Shown in pieces: positions 7,185 to 12,942 of a DNA stretch of 12,942 nt. Each line of letters starts with the position of its first letter. Position 1 is the first letter of the stretch. Position numbers and translations under genes: made by a program. This DNA is from an uncultured Caryophanales bacterium (GTDB lineage Bacteria > Bacillota_I > Bacilli_A > RFN20 > CAG-826): assembly GCA_947165725.1 (NCBI GenBank), contig CAMVBL010000032.1, positions 1 to 12,942 of the forward strand, in the 5' to 3' direction. Under the pieces are notes generated by a model, which saw only the letters and a program-made list of their open reading frames with translations, made no database searches and was not told where the DNA came from.

Positions 7185-7193
7185 TGCTATGAT
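7185..7193 (+). promoter_or_regulatory. Extended -10 promoter of the ASCH-PIN operon
   Basis: TGCTATGAT fits an extended -10. Transcription would start near 7200, six or seven bases before the ATG at 7207, too short a leader for a Shine-Dalgarno. TTGTTA (7159-7164) with TATGCT (7183-7188) at 18 bases is a weaker alternative. Confidence 0.5.
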
Positions 7194-7206
7194 TAAATCT
7201 AGAAAA

Positions 7207-9057
7207 ATGAAGACATATTATCTAAAAATAAGAGAAAAATTTATTGAATCTTTGAGAACTGGCGTTAAGAAACACGAGTATCGTTTAGCATCACCAGAAA
7301 GACGTTTTATTAAGATTGGGGACAATCTTGTTTTGATATCAAACCAGGATAAGAAAAATTATGTAAGAACAACCGTAACCGGGATCCATATTTACAAAAC
7401 ATGGAAAGAGGCATTGGAAAAATATTGGGAAGAAGATTTCGCAGGGCTTTTCAATACTCTTGAGACTGCTCTTAATGAATGTAATAAATTTTATTCACGT
7501 GATGATGTCAACAAGTATGGAATCGTTGTGTTTGATGTGAAACCTGTCATCGTTGATTATGGAAAGGCCTCCGTTCTATTGGACACAAATATCGTTGTTA
7601 GAAGAGATAGCTACAATAACAGTTCTTCTGAAATAGCTAAACTTTTTAGTTATTTTAATAAGAAAAAAATTAGGACATTTGTTCATAAGAAAAGCAAAAC
7701 TGAGTTGGAAAAATATGCAGATCCAGAATATAAGAAATCTCTTATGGATAAATTAAATGCATATGAAACTTTCCCGAATTATGTAGTTCACCTTGACAGT
7801 ATTTTCAACGATATTGTTTCTCGGTTTTCTAACGATGATAATAGTCAAATCGATAATGCCCTTCTAGCAGAAGTGTATTGCGGTAATGTACAACTTTTGT
7901 TGACCGATGATCGTCTCATGCTTTTAAAGGCTGAGCAACTCTATATAAGAGACAAGGTTTTATCTTCTATCGAATTGCTTGAAAGATACAAAGAGCTAGA
8001 CCCTAAAAACGTAAAATATGACATTCTGAATGTTACACTTAAACCTTTTGCCGAAGTTGATTTGGATAATCCGTTTTTTGATACATTAAAAGAAGATTAC
8101 AAAACATTCATACCTTGGTATCAAGGAAAAGCAGAAAACAACGAAGAAGCATATGTCTTCTATGATGGCGAAACTATAAAAGGGTTCTTATATTTAAAAC
8201 TTGAAGACTGTGACACGTACGAAGATATTACGCCAGAAATGCCTAAGAGAAGAAGACTTAAAGTAGGAACTTTTAAAATTGATAGCACTGGTTTTAGACT
8301 TGGCGAGCGTTTTTTTAAAATAATTTTTGACAATGCGCTTCTTCTAAAAGTTGACGAAATCTATGTGACACTGTTTGAAAATAAGCGCAAAGAAGTTGAA
8401 AAATTAAAATCTGATTTTGAAAAGTGGGGTTTTACCAAATTTGGATATAAAACTAATGGGGAAGTTGTTCTAGTAAAAGAAATGGCAAATCCAATCATTG
8501 GAGACAATCCGCAACTATATTTTCCTGCTTTTAAACCTACAGCTAAAAAAATGTTTTTGCCAATTTTACCTGAATATCATACAGATTTATTCCCAGACAG
8601 CCATCTAAAGAATGAAAACTTAAGTTTTTTGAAAAGCAATAAAGCTCATCAGTACGCTTTAGAAAAGATATATTTGACAGGAGCAAATACTGATGGAATA
8701 GAAGCAGGCGATATTGTACTCATTTATCGTATTGGCAAAGATATGTTTAAAAGGTATTCTTCCACCCTCACCGGAGTTGCAATCGTTCAAGAAATCATCG
8801 AAACCAAGGATGCTGATGAATGCATAAAGATATGCAGCAACCGCTCTATCTTTAGCGAAAAAGAAATTAGAGCATTTCACGATAAATATCCAACGGTTGT
8901 AAAGCTTTTATATAGAAACTCGTTTGACCACAAGATTCTTTTAGACTATTTATGGCAAAAGGGTATCATTGAACAAAATTCTGGACCAAGATCATTTCAA
9001 CCTTTAAGCAACGACTATTTCAGTTTATTATATAAAAAAGGAACTGGAGAAGAGTGA
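7207..9057 (+). CDS. ASCH-PIN-GNAT-EVE/PUA-like fusion protein, putative RNA-targeting conflict effector
   Basis: A 616-residue cytoplasmic fusion. Residues 1-115 are an ASCH (PUA-superfamily) domain, with the family motif GxKxxExR seen as GVKKHEYR at 19-26. Residues 120-262 are a PIN ribonuclease domain with acids D126 (LLDTNIV), E166, D216 (SQIDNALL) and D234/D235 (LLTDDR) in the usual order, so probably active. Residues 285-426 resemble a GNAT acetyltransferase, with the acetyl-CoA loop near GFRLGER (362-368). Residues 436-610 look like an EVE/ASCH-type PUA fold (GDIVLIYRI, 501-509). ATG 7207 fits the ASCH start and the promoter; ATG 7189 and TTG 7159 are alternatives. ASCH and EVE domains are thought to bind modified nucleotides or RNA and PIN domains cut RNA, so a toxin, defence or RNA quality-control role is my inference. 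Confidence 0.8.
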   Translation: MKTYYLKIREKFIESLRTGVKKHEYRLASPERRFIKIGDNLVLISNQDKKNYVRTTVTGIHIYKTWKEALEKYWEEDFAGLFNTLETALNECNKFYSRDDVNKYGIVVFDVKPVIVDYGKASVLLDTNIVVRRDSYNNSSSEIAKLFSYFNKKKIRTFVHKKSKTELEKYADPEYKKSLMDKLNAYETFPNYVVHLDSIFNDIVSRFSNDDNSQIDNALLAEVYCGNVQLLLTDDRLMLLKAEQLYIRDKVLSSIELLERYKELDPKNVKYDILNVTLKPFAEVDLDNPFFDTLKEDYKTFIPWYQGKAENNEEAYVFYDGETIKGFLYLKLEDCDTYEDITPEMPKRRRLKVGTFKIDSTGFRLGERFFKIIFDNALLLKVDEIYVTLFENKRKEVEKLKSDFEKWGFTKFGYKTNGEVVLVKEMANPIIGDNPQLYFPAFKPTAKKMFLPILPEYHTDLFPDSHLKNENLSFLKSNKAHQYALEKIYLTGANTDGIEAGDIVLIYRIGKDMFKRYSSTLTGVAIVQEIIETKDADECIKICSNRSIFSEKEIRAFHDKYPTVVKLLYRNSFDHKILLDYLWQKGIIEQNSGPRSFQPLSNDYFSLLYKKGTGEE

Positions 9058-9058
9058 G

Positions 9059-9436
9059 ATGAAACGAAAAATATTAATTTCGGTTAATCCTGAGCATGTC
9101 GACAATATCATAAAGGGTATTAAAAAATACGAGTATCGACGCCATGTAGCTAAAAAGGATATTTCATCCATAATCATCTACGAAACAACACCAATTAAAC
9201 GTGTAGTCGCGGAAGCTGAAATAGAAGCCATCCTTTCATATACACCAAATGAACTTTGGGAATTAACAAAGAATGAATCAGGCATTACTAGGGAATTCTT
9301 TGATAAATATTTCAAAGGAAAAGAAATTGCGCATGCCTATCGCATTGGCAAAGTAAAAGTCTTTAAAGAAAAGAAATCTCTTCAAGACTATGGTGTTAGA
9401 TATGCGCCTCAATCATTCGTGTACATTAACTATTAA
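9059..9436 (+). CDS. Stand-alone ASCH domain protein
   Basis: A 125-residue protein made of one ASCH domain. The motif GxKxxExR is seen as GIKKYEYR at 20-27, preceded by LISVNPEHVDNI and followed by the strand SIIIYETTPIKRVVAEAEI (37-55). The end APQSFVYI (116-123) suits the family fold. ATG lies one base after the upstream TGA, with GGAG at 9046-9049, so the two genes are translationally coupled. It shares the ASCH fold with the N-terminus of its neighbour but is too diverged to be a recent duplicate. Likely role: binding RNA or a modified nucleotide, perhaps as partner, specificity subunit or inhibitor of the PIN-GNAT protein. The fold call is firm; the role is inference. Confidence 0.8.
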   Translation: MKRKILISVNPEHVDNIIKGIKKYEYRRHVAKKDISSIIIYETTPIKRVVAEAEIEAILSYTPNELWELTKNESGITREFFDKYFKGKEIAHAYRIGKVKVFKEKKSLQDYGVRYAPQSFVYINY

Positions 9437-9457
9437 TTAAAATATAAAGTAACAAAG

Positions 9458-9480
9458 GTGGAGTTTTTACTCCACTTTTT
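9458..9480 (+). terminator. Rho-independent terminator of the ASCH-PIN operon
   Basis: GTGGAGT (9458-9464) pairs with ACTCCAC (9469-9475) around four T, followed by five T. It ends 15 bases before the next ATG and resembles the 7066-7087 terminator. Confidence 0.9.
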
Positions 9481-9483
9481 ATA

Positions 9484-9489
9484 TATAAT
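9484..9489 (+). promoter_or_regulatory. Consensus -10 giving a leaderless kinase-like gene transcript
   Basis: TATAAT at 9484-9489 is a perfect -10 and is six bases from the ATG at 9496, so the mRNA should start at about the A of the start codon. The -35 position is only T-rich. No Shine-Dalgarno is present, which agrees with leaderless translation. Confidence 0.5.
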
Positions 9490-9495
9490 AAGCAC

Positions 9496-10215
9496 ATGGT
9501 TAACTTTAAAATCGAAATCGCTGATATTGTCGTAGAGATTAATGCTTTTAATGAAACTACTTTAAAGTACTGTAATGATTTTCTATCTAATAAAGAATCT
9601 AACTATGTCATTACTATGACTAAGGAAGATTTAGAAAATGAAAAGCATATTAATGAAGATGGCAAAGTATATGCGAATGAAGAGATATCAGCGTTATATC
9701 GTAAGATTGCAGATATATTCGTTGAGGAAGATATCTTAGTGATGCATGGTTCATCATTTAAGGTTGATAATAGTGCTTTTATTGTGACCGCGAGAAGTGG
9801 TGTTGGTAAATCCACTCATGTTAACTTATTAAAACAATATCTTAAAGATAGATTTACTTATATTAATGACGATAAACCTTTATTAAAGATTAAAGGTGAT
9901 AAGTTAACTCTATATTCTTCTCCGTGGAACGGAAAAGAAAGAAGAGGTAATAATATATATGCACCTTTAAGAAGTGTTATCTTCCTTAATAGGGGTATCA
10001 CTAATACATATAAGAAACTATCTAATAATAGTGATGTCTACTTTAAGTTATTAAGTCAAATATATTTACCAAGAGATAAAGCAAAAAGAGAAAAAGCCTT
10101 AAAGTTAATTGATATATTATTAAAGAGTGTTTCTTTCTATGAAATAAATGTTAATACTGATATATCAAGCGCAGAGATGACTAGTGAAAGGATTATTAAT
10201 TATGAAATTAAATGA
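9496..10215 (+). CDS. HPr kinase-like P-loop protein of a PqqD/S26 peptide cassette
   Basis: A 239-residue cytoplasmic protein. Residues 81-98 lead with LVMHGSSFKVDNSAFIVT into a Walker A loop ARSGVGKST (99-107). NDDKP follows at 124-128 and SPWNGKE at 142-148, both typical of HPrK/PEPCK-like kinases found beside PqqD and S24/S26 genes. It is shorter than true HPr kinase (about 310 aa) and lacks that N-terminal domain. In some lasso peptide clusters, kinases of this fold phosphorylate the peptide, so a peptide substrate is plausible, but this is inference. It heads the cassette: its stop overlaps the next start by 14 bases. No Shine-Dalgarno is seen; the promoter at 9484 predicts a leaderless start. 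Confidence 0.8.
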   Translation: MVNFKIEIADIVVEINAFNETTLKYCNDFLSNKESNYVITMTKEDLENEKHINEDGKVYANEEISALYRKIADIFVEEDILVMHGSSFKVDNSAFIVTARSGVGKSTHVNLLKQYLKDRFTYINDDKPLLKIKGDKLTLYSSPWNGKERRGNNIYAPLRSVIFLNRGITNTYKKLSNNSDVYFKLLSQIYLPRDKAKREKALKLIDILLKSVSFYEINVNTDISSAEMTSERIINYEIK

Positions 10216-10474
10216 GAACTTTTTAATCCATCAATCTGATAATGGTGAAATCCTTATCCCAGTGGGGGATGAGACTAAAAGATTCCATGGAGTTGTTAAA
10301 CTTAATGATACTGGTAGTGAAATTGTTCACTTATTAGAAAATAATGATTTATCACTAGAAGATGTTCTTAATCACTTTTATCAAGAATGCCCTAATGATG
10401 ATAAAGAAGCAATTAAAAAGGGAGTAAGTGAGTTTATTAATAAGCTCGTCGAGATCAATGCCATCATCTTATAA
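10202..10474 (+). CDS. PqqD-like peptide carrier (RiPP recognition element)
   Basis: A 90-residue PqqD-family protein (PF05402). A beta-hairpin at about 5-35 leads to the family core VVKLNDTGSEIVHLL (31-45) and helices at 50-62 and 68-84, close to the usual length of 85-95. PqqD folds bind the leader of a precursor peptide and present it to maturation enzymes. ATG 10202 lies inside the end of the kinase-like gene, with AAAGGA (10187-10192) upstream; an in-frame GTG at 10184 would overlap this site and add six unlikely residues. The next gene starts inside this one, so all three are coupled. Fused or nearby radical SAM or cyclase genes, the usual partners, are not in the window. Confidence 0.85.
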   Translation: MKLNENFLIHQSDNGEILIPVGDETKRFHGVVKLNDTGSEIVHLLENNDLSLEDVLNHFYQECPNDDKEAIKKGVSEFINKLVEINAIIL

Positions 10475-10889
10475 GTTTGAAGATGTTCTTAATAAAGACG
10501 GGGAACTAATATTCACTAATGTTGGTTACTCCATGTATCCTCTTATAAGACAAAGAGAGGATGTTTTAAGAATAGTTAAATCTGATAACTATAAGAAAGG
10601 TGATATTGTCTTATATAAATCTGAAATAGACCATTATGTTTTACATAGAATTCTTAAAATTAAGAAAGATAAAGTCATACTCGCAGGAGATTATAACTAC
10701 TTTAAAGATAAACCTATACCAAAAGATATGATTTTAGGCGTTTTAAGGACTATTACTAAGAAGAACGATAAAATAATCGACCTATCTAAAGATAAGAAGG
10801 CTAGAAGGTTCTTTTACACTAATTTCTTTTATATCAAAGCATTCTTCCAAATCATCGGTAAGATATTACATATCAGGAAAGTAAAATAA
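10458..10889 (+). CDS. S24/S26 family (signal peptidase-like) serine peptidase
   Basis: A 143-residue peptidase-like protein. NVGYSMYPL (21-29) holds the expected nucleophile S25, GDIVLYK is at 48-54, YVLHRI (60-65) gives H63, and AGDYN (76-80) matches the signal peptidase box E. The general base looks like histidine rather than lysine, as in SipW/ER-type enzymes. It lacks the usual N-terminal membrane anchor; a hydrophobic aromatic segment at 117-139 may contact the membrane instead. In this cassette it probably trims the leader of an exported peptide (inference). The start is uncertain: ATG 10458 fits family length, whereas GTG 10428 sits only three bases after AGGGAG. Either start lies within the PqqD gene, so coupling is expected. 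No terminator follows. Confidence 0.8.
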   Translation: MPSSYKFEDVLNKDGELIFTNVGYSMYPLIRQREDVLRIVKSDNYKKGDIVLYKSEIDHYVLHRILKIKKDKVILAGDYNYFKDKPIPKDMILGVLRTITKKNDKIIDLSKDKKARRFFYTNFFYIKAFFQIIGKILHIRKVK

Positions 10890-10896
10890 TATAACA

Positions 10897-10943
10897 TCGG
10901 CAAAAAACAAAAAACTTTATATAACTATTGTAAATATTGCCGA
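10897..10943. promoter_or_regulatory. Inverted repeat TCGGCAA-N33-TTGCCGA at the fic promoter
   Basis: TCGGCAA (10897-10903) and TTGCCGA (10937-10943) are perfect inverted arms 33 bases apart. The right arm lies in the -35/-10 spacer of the fic promoter. It could be a paired operator, perhaps for the Fic protein's own DNA-binding domain. It has no T-run and is not a terminator. Confidence 0.4.
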
Positions 10944-10955
10944 ATATAGTATTAT
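10928..10955 (+). promoter_or_regulatory. Promoter giving a leaderless fic transcript
   Basis: TTGTAA (10928-10933) and TATTAT (10950-10955) are 16 bases apart. The -10 ends six bases before the ATG, so transcription should begin at the start codon. No Shine-Dalgarno is visible. Confidence 0.5.
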
Positions 10956-10961
10956 TAATAT

Positions 10962-11864
10962 ATGAATAAATTCATATCCATTAAAGAAGCATCAATTAAG
11001 TGGAACATTTCGGAAAGAAGTGTTCGTAATTACTGCGCTCATGGAAGAGTTCCTAGTGCTGTTTTTAATAATGGTCATTGGCTCATACCAGAAGAGGCTA
11101 AAAAACCAGTAAGACTTAACGAGAAGAATAATAAGAATCATCTTTTGGAAAGATTAAGAGAAGAAAAGAAATATCAAATCAGTGGAGGAATATACCACAA
11201 GCTTCAAATTGATTTAACTTATAATTCAAACCATATTGAAGGCAGTGAACTAACTCATGATCAAACTAGGTATATTTTTGAAACAAGAACTATTGGTTTA
11301 GAAAACAAAAACTCATCAGTAAGAGTGGATGATGTTGTTGAGACGATTAATCATTTTTCTGCGATTGATAGGGTGATTGATTTTGCTAATTATGAACTTA
11401 GTGAGCCGTTTATCAAAGAACTCCATAAAATATTAAAAACAGGAACATCTGATTCAAGACTTCCATGGTTTGCCGTTGGTGAATATAAAAAAAGAGCAAA
11501 TGAAGTGGGTGATATGGCCACTACATCTCCACAACTTGTTGGAAATGAAATGAAAAAGCTTATTAGTGATTATAATCAAAAAGAAAACCATTCTTTTGAA
11601 GAGATAGTGGAATTTCATGTCAAATTTGAAAGAATTCATCCATTCCAAGACGGCAATGGTAGAGTGGGTCGTTTGATTATTCTTAAGGAGTGTTTGAAAA
11701 ACAACATTGTTCCTTTTGTCATCCTTGATAGCAAAAAGATGTTTTATTATCGTGGGCTTAAAAACTGGAATCAGCAACGTGGTTGGCTATTAGATACCTG
11801 TTTAGATGGGCAAGATACAGTAAAAGCGTACCTAGATTATTTTGGAATAGTGTATCGTAATTAA
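10962..11864 (+). CDS. Class II Fic family AMP-transferase with N-terminal DNA-binding domain
   Basis: A 300-residue protein. Residues 3-48 are a helix-turn-helix of the MerR/excisionase type (SIKEASIKWNISERSVRNYC, then GHWLIPEEA). Residues 60-110 carry the inhibitory helix with S/TxxxEG, seen as SNHIEG at 89-94 (E93). The catalytic Fic motif HPFQDGNGR lies at 226-234 with H226 intact. Fic enzymes usually transfer AMP from ATP to a hydroxyl of a target protein; the N-terminal helix keeps class II members inactive until relieved. The HTH suggests self-regulation, perhaps through the 10897-10943 repeat. The gene interrupts the peptide cassette, has its own promoter, and is followed after 10 bases by the transporter gene. 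The family is firm; the target and any role in the cassette are unknown. Confidence 0.9.
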   Translation: MNKFISIKEASIKWNISERSVRNYCAHGRVPSAVFNNGHWLIPEEAKKPVRLNEKNNKNHLLERLREEKKYQISGGIYHKLQIDLTYNSNHIEGSELTHDQTRYIFETRTIGLENKNSSVRVDDVVETINHFSAIDRVIDFANYELSEPFIKELHKILKTGTSDSRLPWFAVGEYKKRANEVGDMATTSPQLVGNEMKKLISDYNQKENHSFEEIVEFHVKFERIHPFQDGNGRVGRLIILKECLKNNIVPFVILDSKKMFYYRGLKNWNQQRGWLLDTCLDGQDTVKAYLDYFGIVYRN

Positions 11865-11874
11865 GGAAGCAAAG

Positions 11875-12942
11875 ATGAGAAACAAAGAAACACTAAAGTT
11901 TATTACTAATAATATTAAAGGCAGTAAGAAGAAAGTTCTTATTCTTTCAATAGTCCAAACCTTATTAGGTGTTTTAACAGTGGCTTTCTCTTTTATGCTT
12001 AAACCTGTGATAAACGCTCTTGAAGATAAGAACAATGATTTATTAATTAGAAATGTCATTATTCTTGCTTCTATCGCGGTTGTTCTTATCATCTTACAAA
12101 TCTTCTATCGCTTATATTACGAAGTTAGTTATATCGATATTGAAAATAGACTTAAAAATAACTTATTTAAAACAATCTTAAATAAAGATTACCAAGAAAT
12201 TAAAAATACTCATGATGAAGAATGGATTCATAGATTAACTAGTGATACCGCAGTGGTGGCTAATTCTATCCTATCCATCTTACCTTCATTATGTAGAATG
12301 GTGGTACAACTAGTTTTAGCGCTCGCCGCTATTATTGTTTTATTCCCAGTCTTTGGTTTGTCTTTGTTACCATTTATTCTATTAGTTATATTAATCACTT
12401 ATTTTATGAGGAAACGCTTGAAAGCGTATCATCATTTAGCCCAAGAAAAAGATGGTAGGGCTAAAGTGTTCTTATCTGAATCTCTTCAAGGTTTAGCGAT
12501 TGTCCACTCTTTTGTAAAGGAAGATGTCTTTACTAAGAAGAATGAACAAAACTTAGAAGAATATAAGAAAGCGAGATTAAAAAGAAACACATTTAATGTC
12601 CTTTGTTCTGTAGGCTTTATCGTGGTCTATTATGCTTTCTATATTCTCGCGATTATTTTCTGTGGGCAAAAGATCATTAACGGTGATATGACTATTGGTT
12701 TCTTATCCGCAATAGTGGCCCTTTTATCTCAATTAACCGGCCCATTAGGTAATATCACTTCTATTATTCCTAAGTACTATTCTTTAATCGCTTCTGGTGA
12801 ACGTTTAAGAATGGAAAATAATCAAGACGTCACTTATTTAAGTAATGATGAAATTAATAACTTCTATAACAATGAATTCAAATCATTATCCATTAATAAC
12901 GTTTCTTATTCATATCTCGATAAATATGGTAATAAGGTAGAA
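11875..12942 (+). CDS. ABC exporter, 3' end beyond the window
   Basis: The frame is open from ATG 11875 to the window end (356 codons), with AAGGAAG five bases upstream overlapping the fic stop. Six hydrophobic segments form an ABC exporter membrane domain (PF00664): about 20-42, 62-84, 136-160, 161-181, 240-265 and 280-300. Intracellular loops contain DEEWIHRLTSDTAVV and GRAKVFLSESLQGLAIVHSF, typical of type IV exporters. The final residues (SLSINNVSYSYLDKYG) open the nucleotide-binding domain; Walker A lies outside. A peptide exporter fits the PqqD and S26 neighbours. There is no N-terminal C39 peptidase domain, consistent with a separate protease. It could be driven from the fic promoter or by readthrough from 9496. 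Confidence 0.85.
   Translation, partial: MRNKETLKFITNNIKGSKKKVLILSIVQTLLGVLTVAFSFMLKPVINALEDKNNDLLIRNVIILASIAVVLIILQIFYRLYYEVSYIDIENRLKNNLFKTILNKDYQEIKNTHDEEWIHRLTSDTAVVANSILSILPSLCRMVVQLVLALAAIIVLFPVFGLSLLPFILLVILITYFMRKRLKAYHHLAQEKDGRAKVFLSESLQGLAIVHSFVKEDVFTKKNEQNLEEYKKARLKRNTFNVLCSVGFIVVYYAFYILAIIFCGQKIINGDMTIGFLSAIVALLSQLTGPLGNITSIIPKYYSLIASGERLRMENNQDVTYLSNDEINNFYNNEFKSLSINNVSYSYLDKYGNKVE

Noticed and set aside
7135..7200. Short leader peptide from TTG 7146 after GAAGGAG
   Set aside because: Sixteen codons with no regulatory residues; the GAAGGAG is buried in a hairpin.
7159..7206. TTG 7159 or ATG 7189 as start of the ASCH-PIN gene
   Set aside because: Both lie upstream of the predicted transcription start and lack a properly spaced Shine-Dalgarno; the ASCH domain begins at the 7207 methionine. 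ATG 7189 cannot be fully excluded.
6657..9436. Classic PIN toxin with the 133-aa gene as antitoxin
   Set aside because: The two genes are separated by a terminator and have separate promoters, and the 133-aa protein has no DNA-binding or antitoxin motif.
9496..10215. True HPr kinase/phosphorylase of sugar regulation
   Set aside because: It is too short, lacks the N-terminal domain and is coupled to PqqD and S26 genes; only the P-loop kinase fold is shared.
9055..10215. Mycoplasma-type code with TGA read as tryptophan
   Set aside because: TGA ends the ASCH-PIN and kinase-like frames exactly where the next genes start, and tryptophan is TGG throughout.
10861..10961. Terminator after the S26 peptidase gene
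   Set aside because: The only inverted repeat has a 33-base loop and no T-run, so readthrough toward fic and the exporter remains possible.
11454..12092. Reverse-strand open frames opposite fic and the exporter gene
   Set aside because: Both overlap strongly supported forward genes and carry no recognisable domain or ribosome site.

Overview
The window comes from an AT-rich, low-GC Gram-positive-type bacterium. AGA dominates as the arginine codon, and Shine-Dalgarno sites of the AAGGAG type precede several genes. TGA is used as a stop (9055-9057 and 10213-10215) while tryptophan is TGG, so this is the standard bacterial code and not the Mycoplasma code. The mix of secreted Ig-like proteins, an endonuclease I family nuclease and a PqqD/S26-type peptide cassette suggests an uncultivated gut Bacilli or Erysipelotrichales/RF39-like lineage. 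That taxonomic placement is inference.

Region 1 (1-6642) holds two large secreted proteins. The first (318-3146, 942 aa) has a signal peptide, three bacterial Ig-like (Big_2) repeats and other beta-rich segments. The second (3443-6631, 1062 aa) has a signal peptide, an endonuclease I family nuclease domain and two Big_2 repeats. Both end in the same 141-residue C-terminal module, about 64% identical with no gaps by hand count, which I do not recognise. Between them, in the operon of the first, is a 47-codon gene (3158-3301). Its basic, leader-like N-terminus and short acidic/aromatic tail look like a ribosomally made peptide precursor.

Region 2 (6645-7087) is one orphan 133-aa gene. Region 3 (7109-9480) is a two-gene module: a 616-aa ASCH + PIN nuclease + GNAT + EVE/PUA-like fusion, followed one base later by a 125-aa stand-alone ASCH protein. 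Near-identical terminators flank it, which suggests a self-contained cassette. Its domains fit a modified-nucleotide or RNA-directed conflict system.

Region 4 (9484-12942) is a peptide-maturation-type cluster: an HPr-kinase-like P-loop protein, a PqqD-like carrier (RiPP recognition element fold), an S24/S26 signal-peptidase-like protein and an ABC exporter cut off by the window end. The first three overlap and are translationally coupled. A class II Fic AMP-transferase with its own DNA-binding domain and promoter sits between the peptidase and the exporter. I propose that this cluster processes and exports peptides such as the 3158-3301 product.

A further theme is start-site architecture. 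At 6657, 9496 and 10962 a recognisable -10 box ends six bases before the ATG and no Shine-Dalgarno is visible, so leaderless transcripts are predicted. The gene at 7207 has a near-leaderless arrangement.
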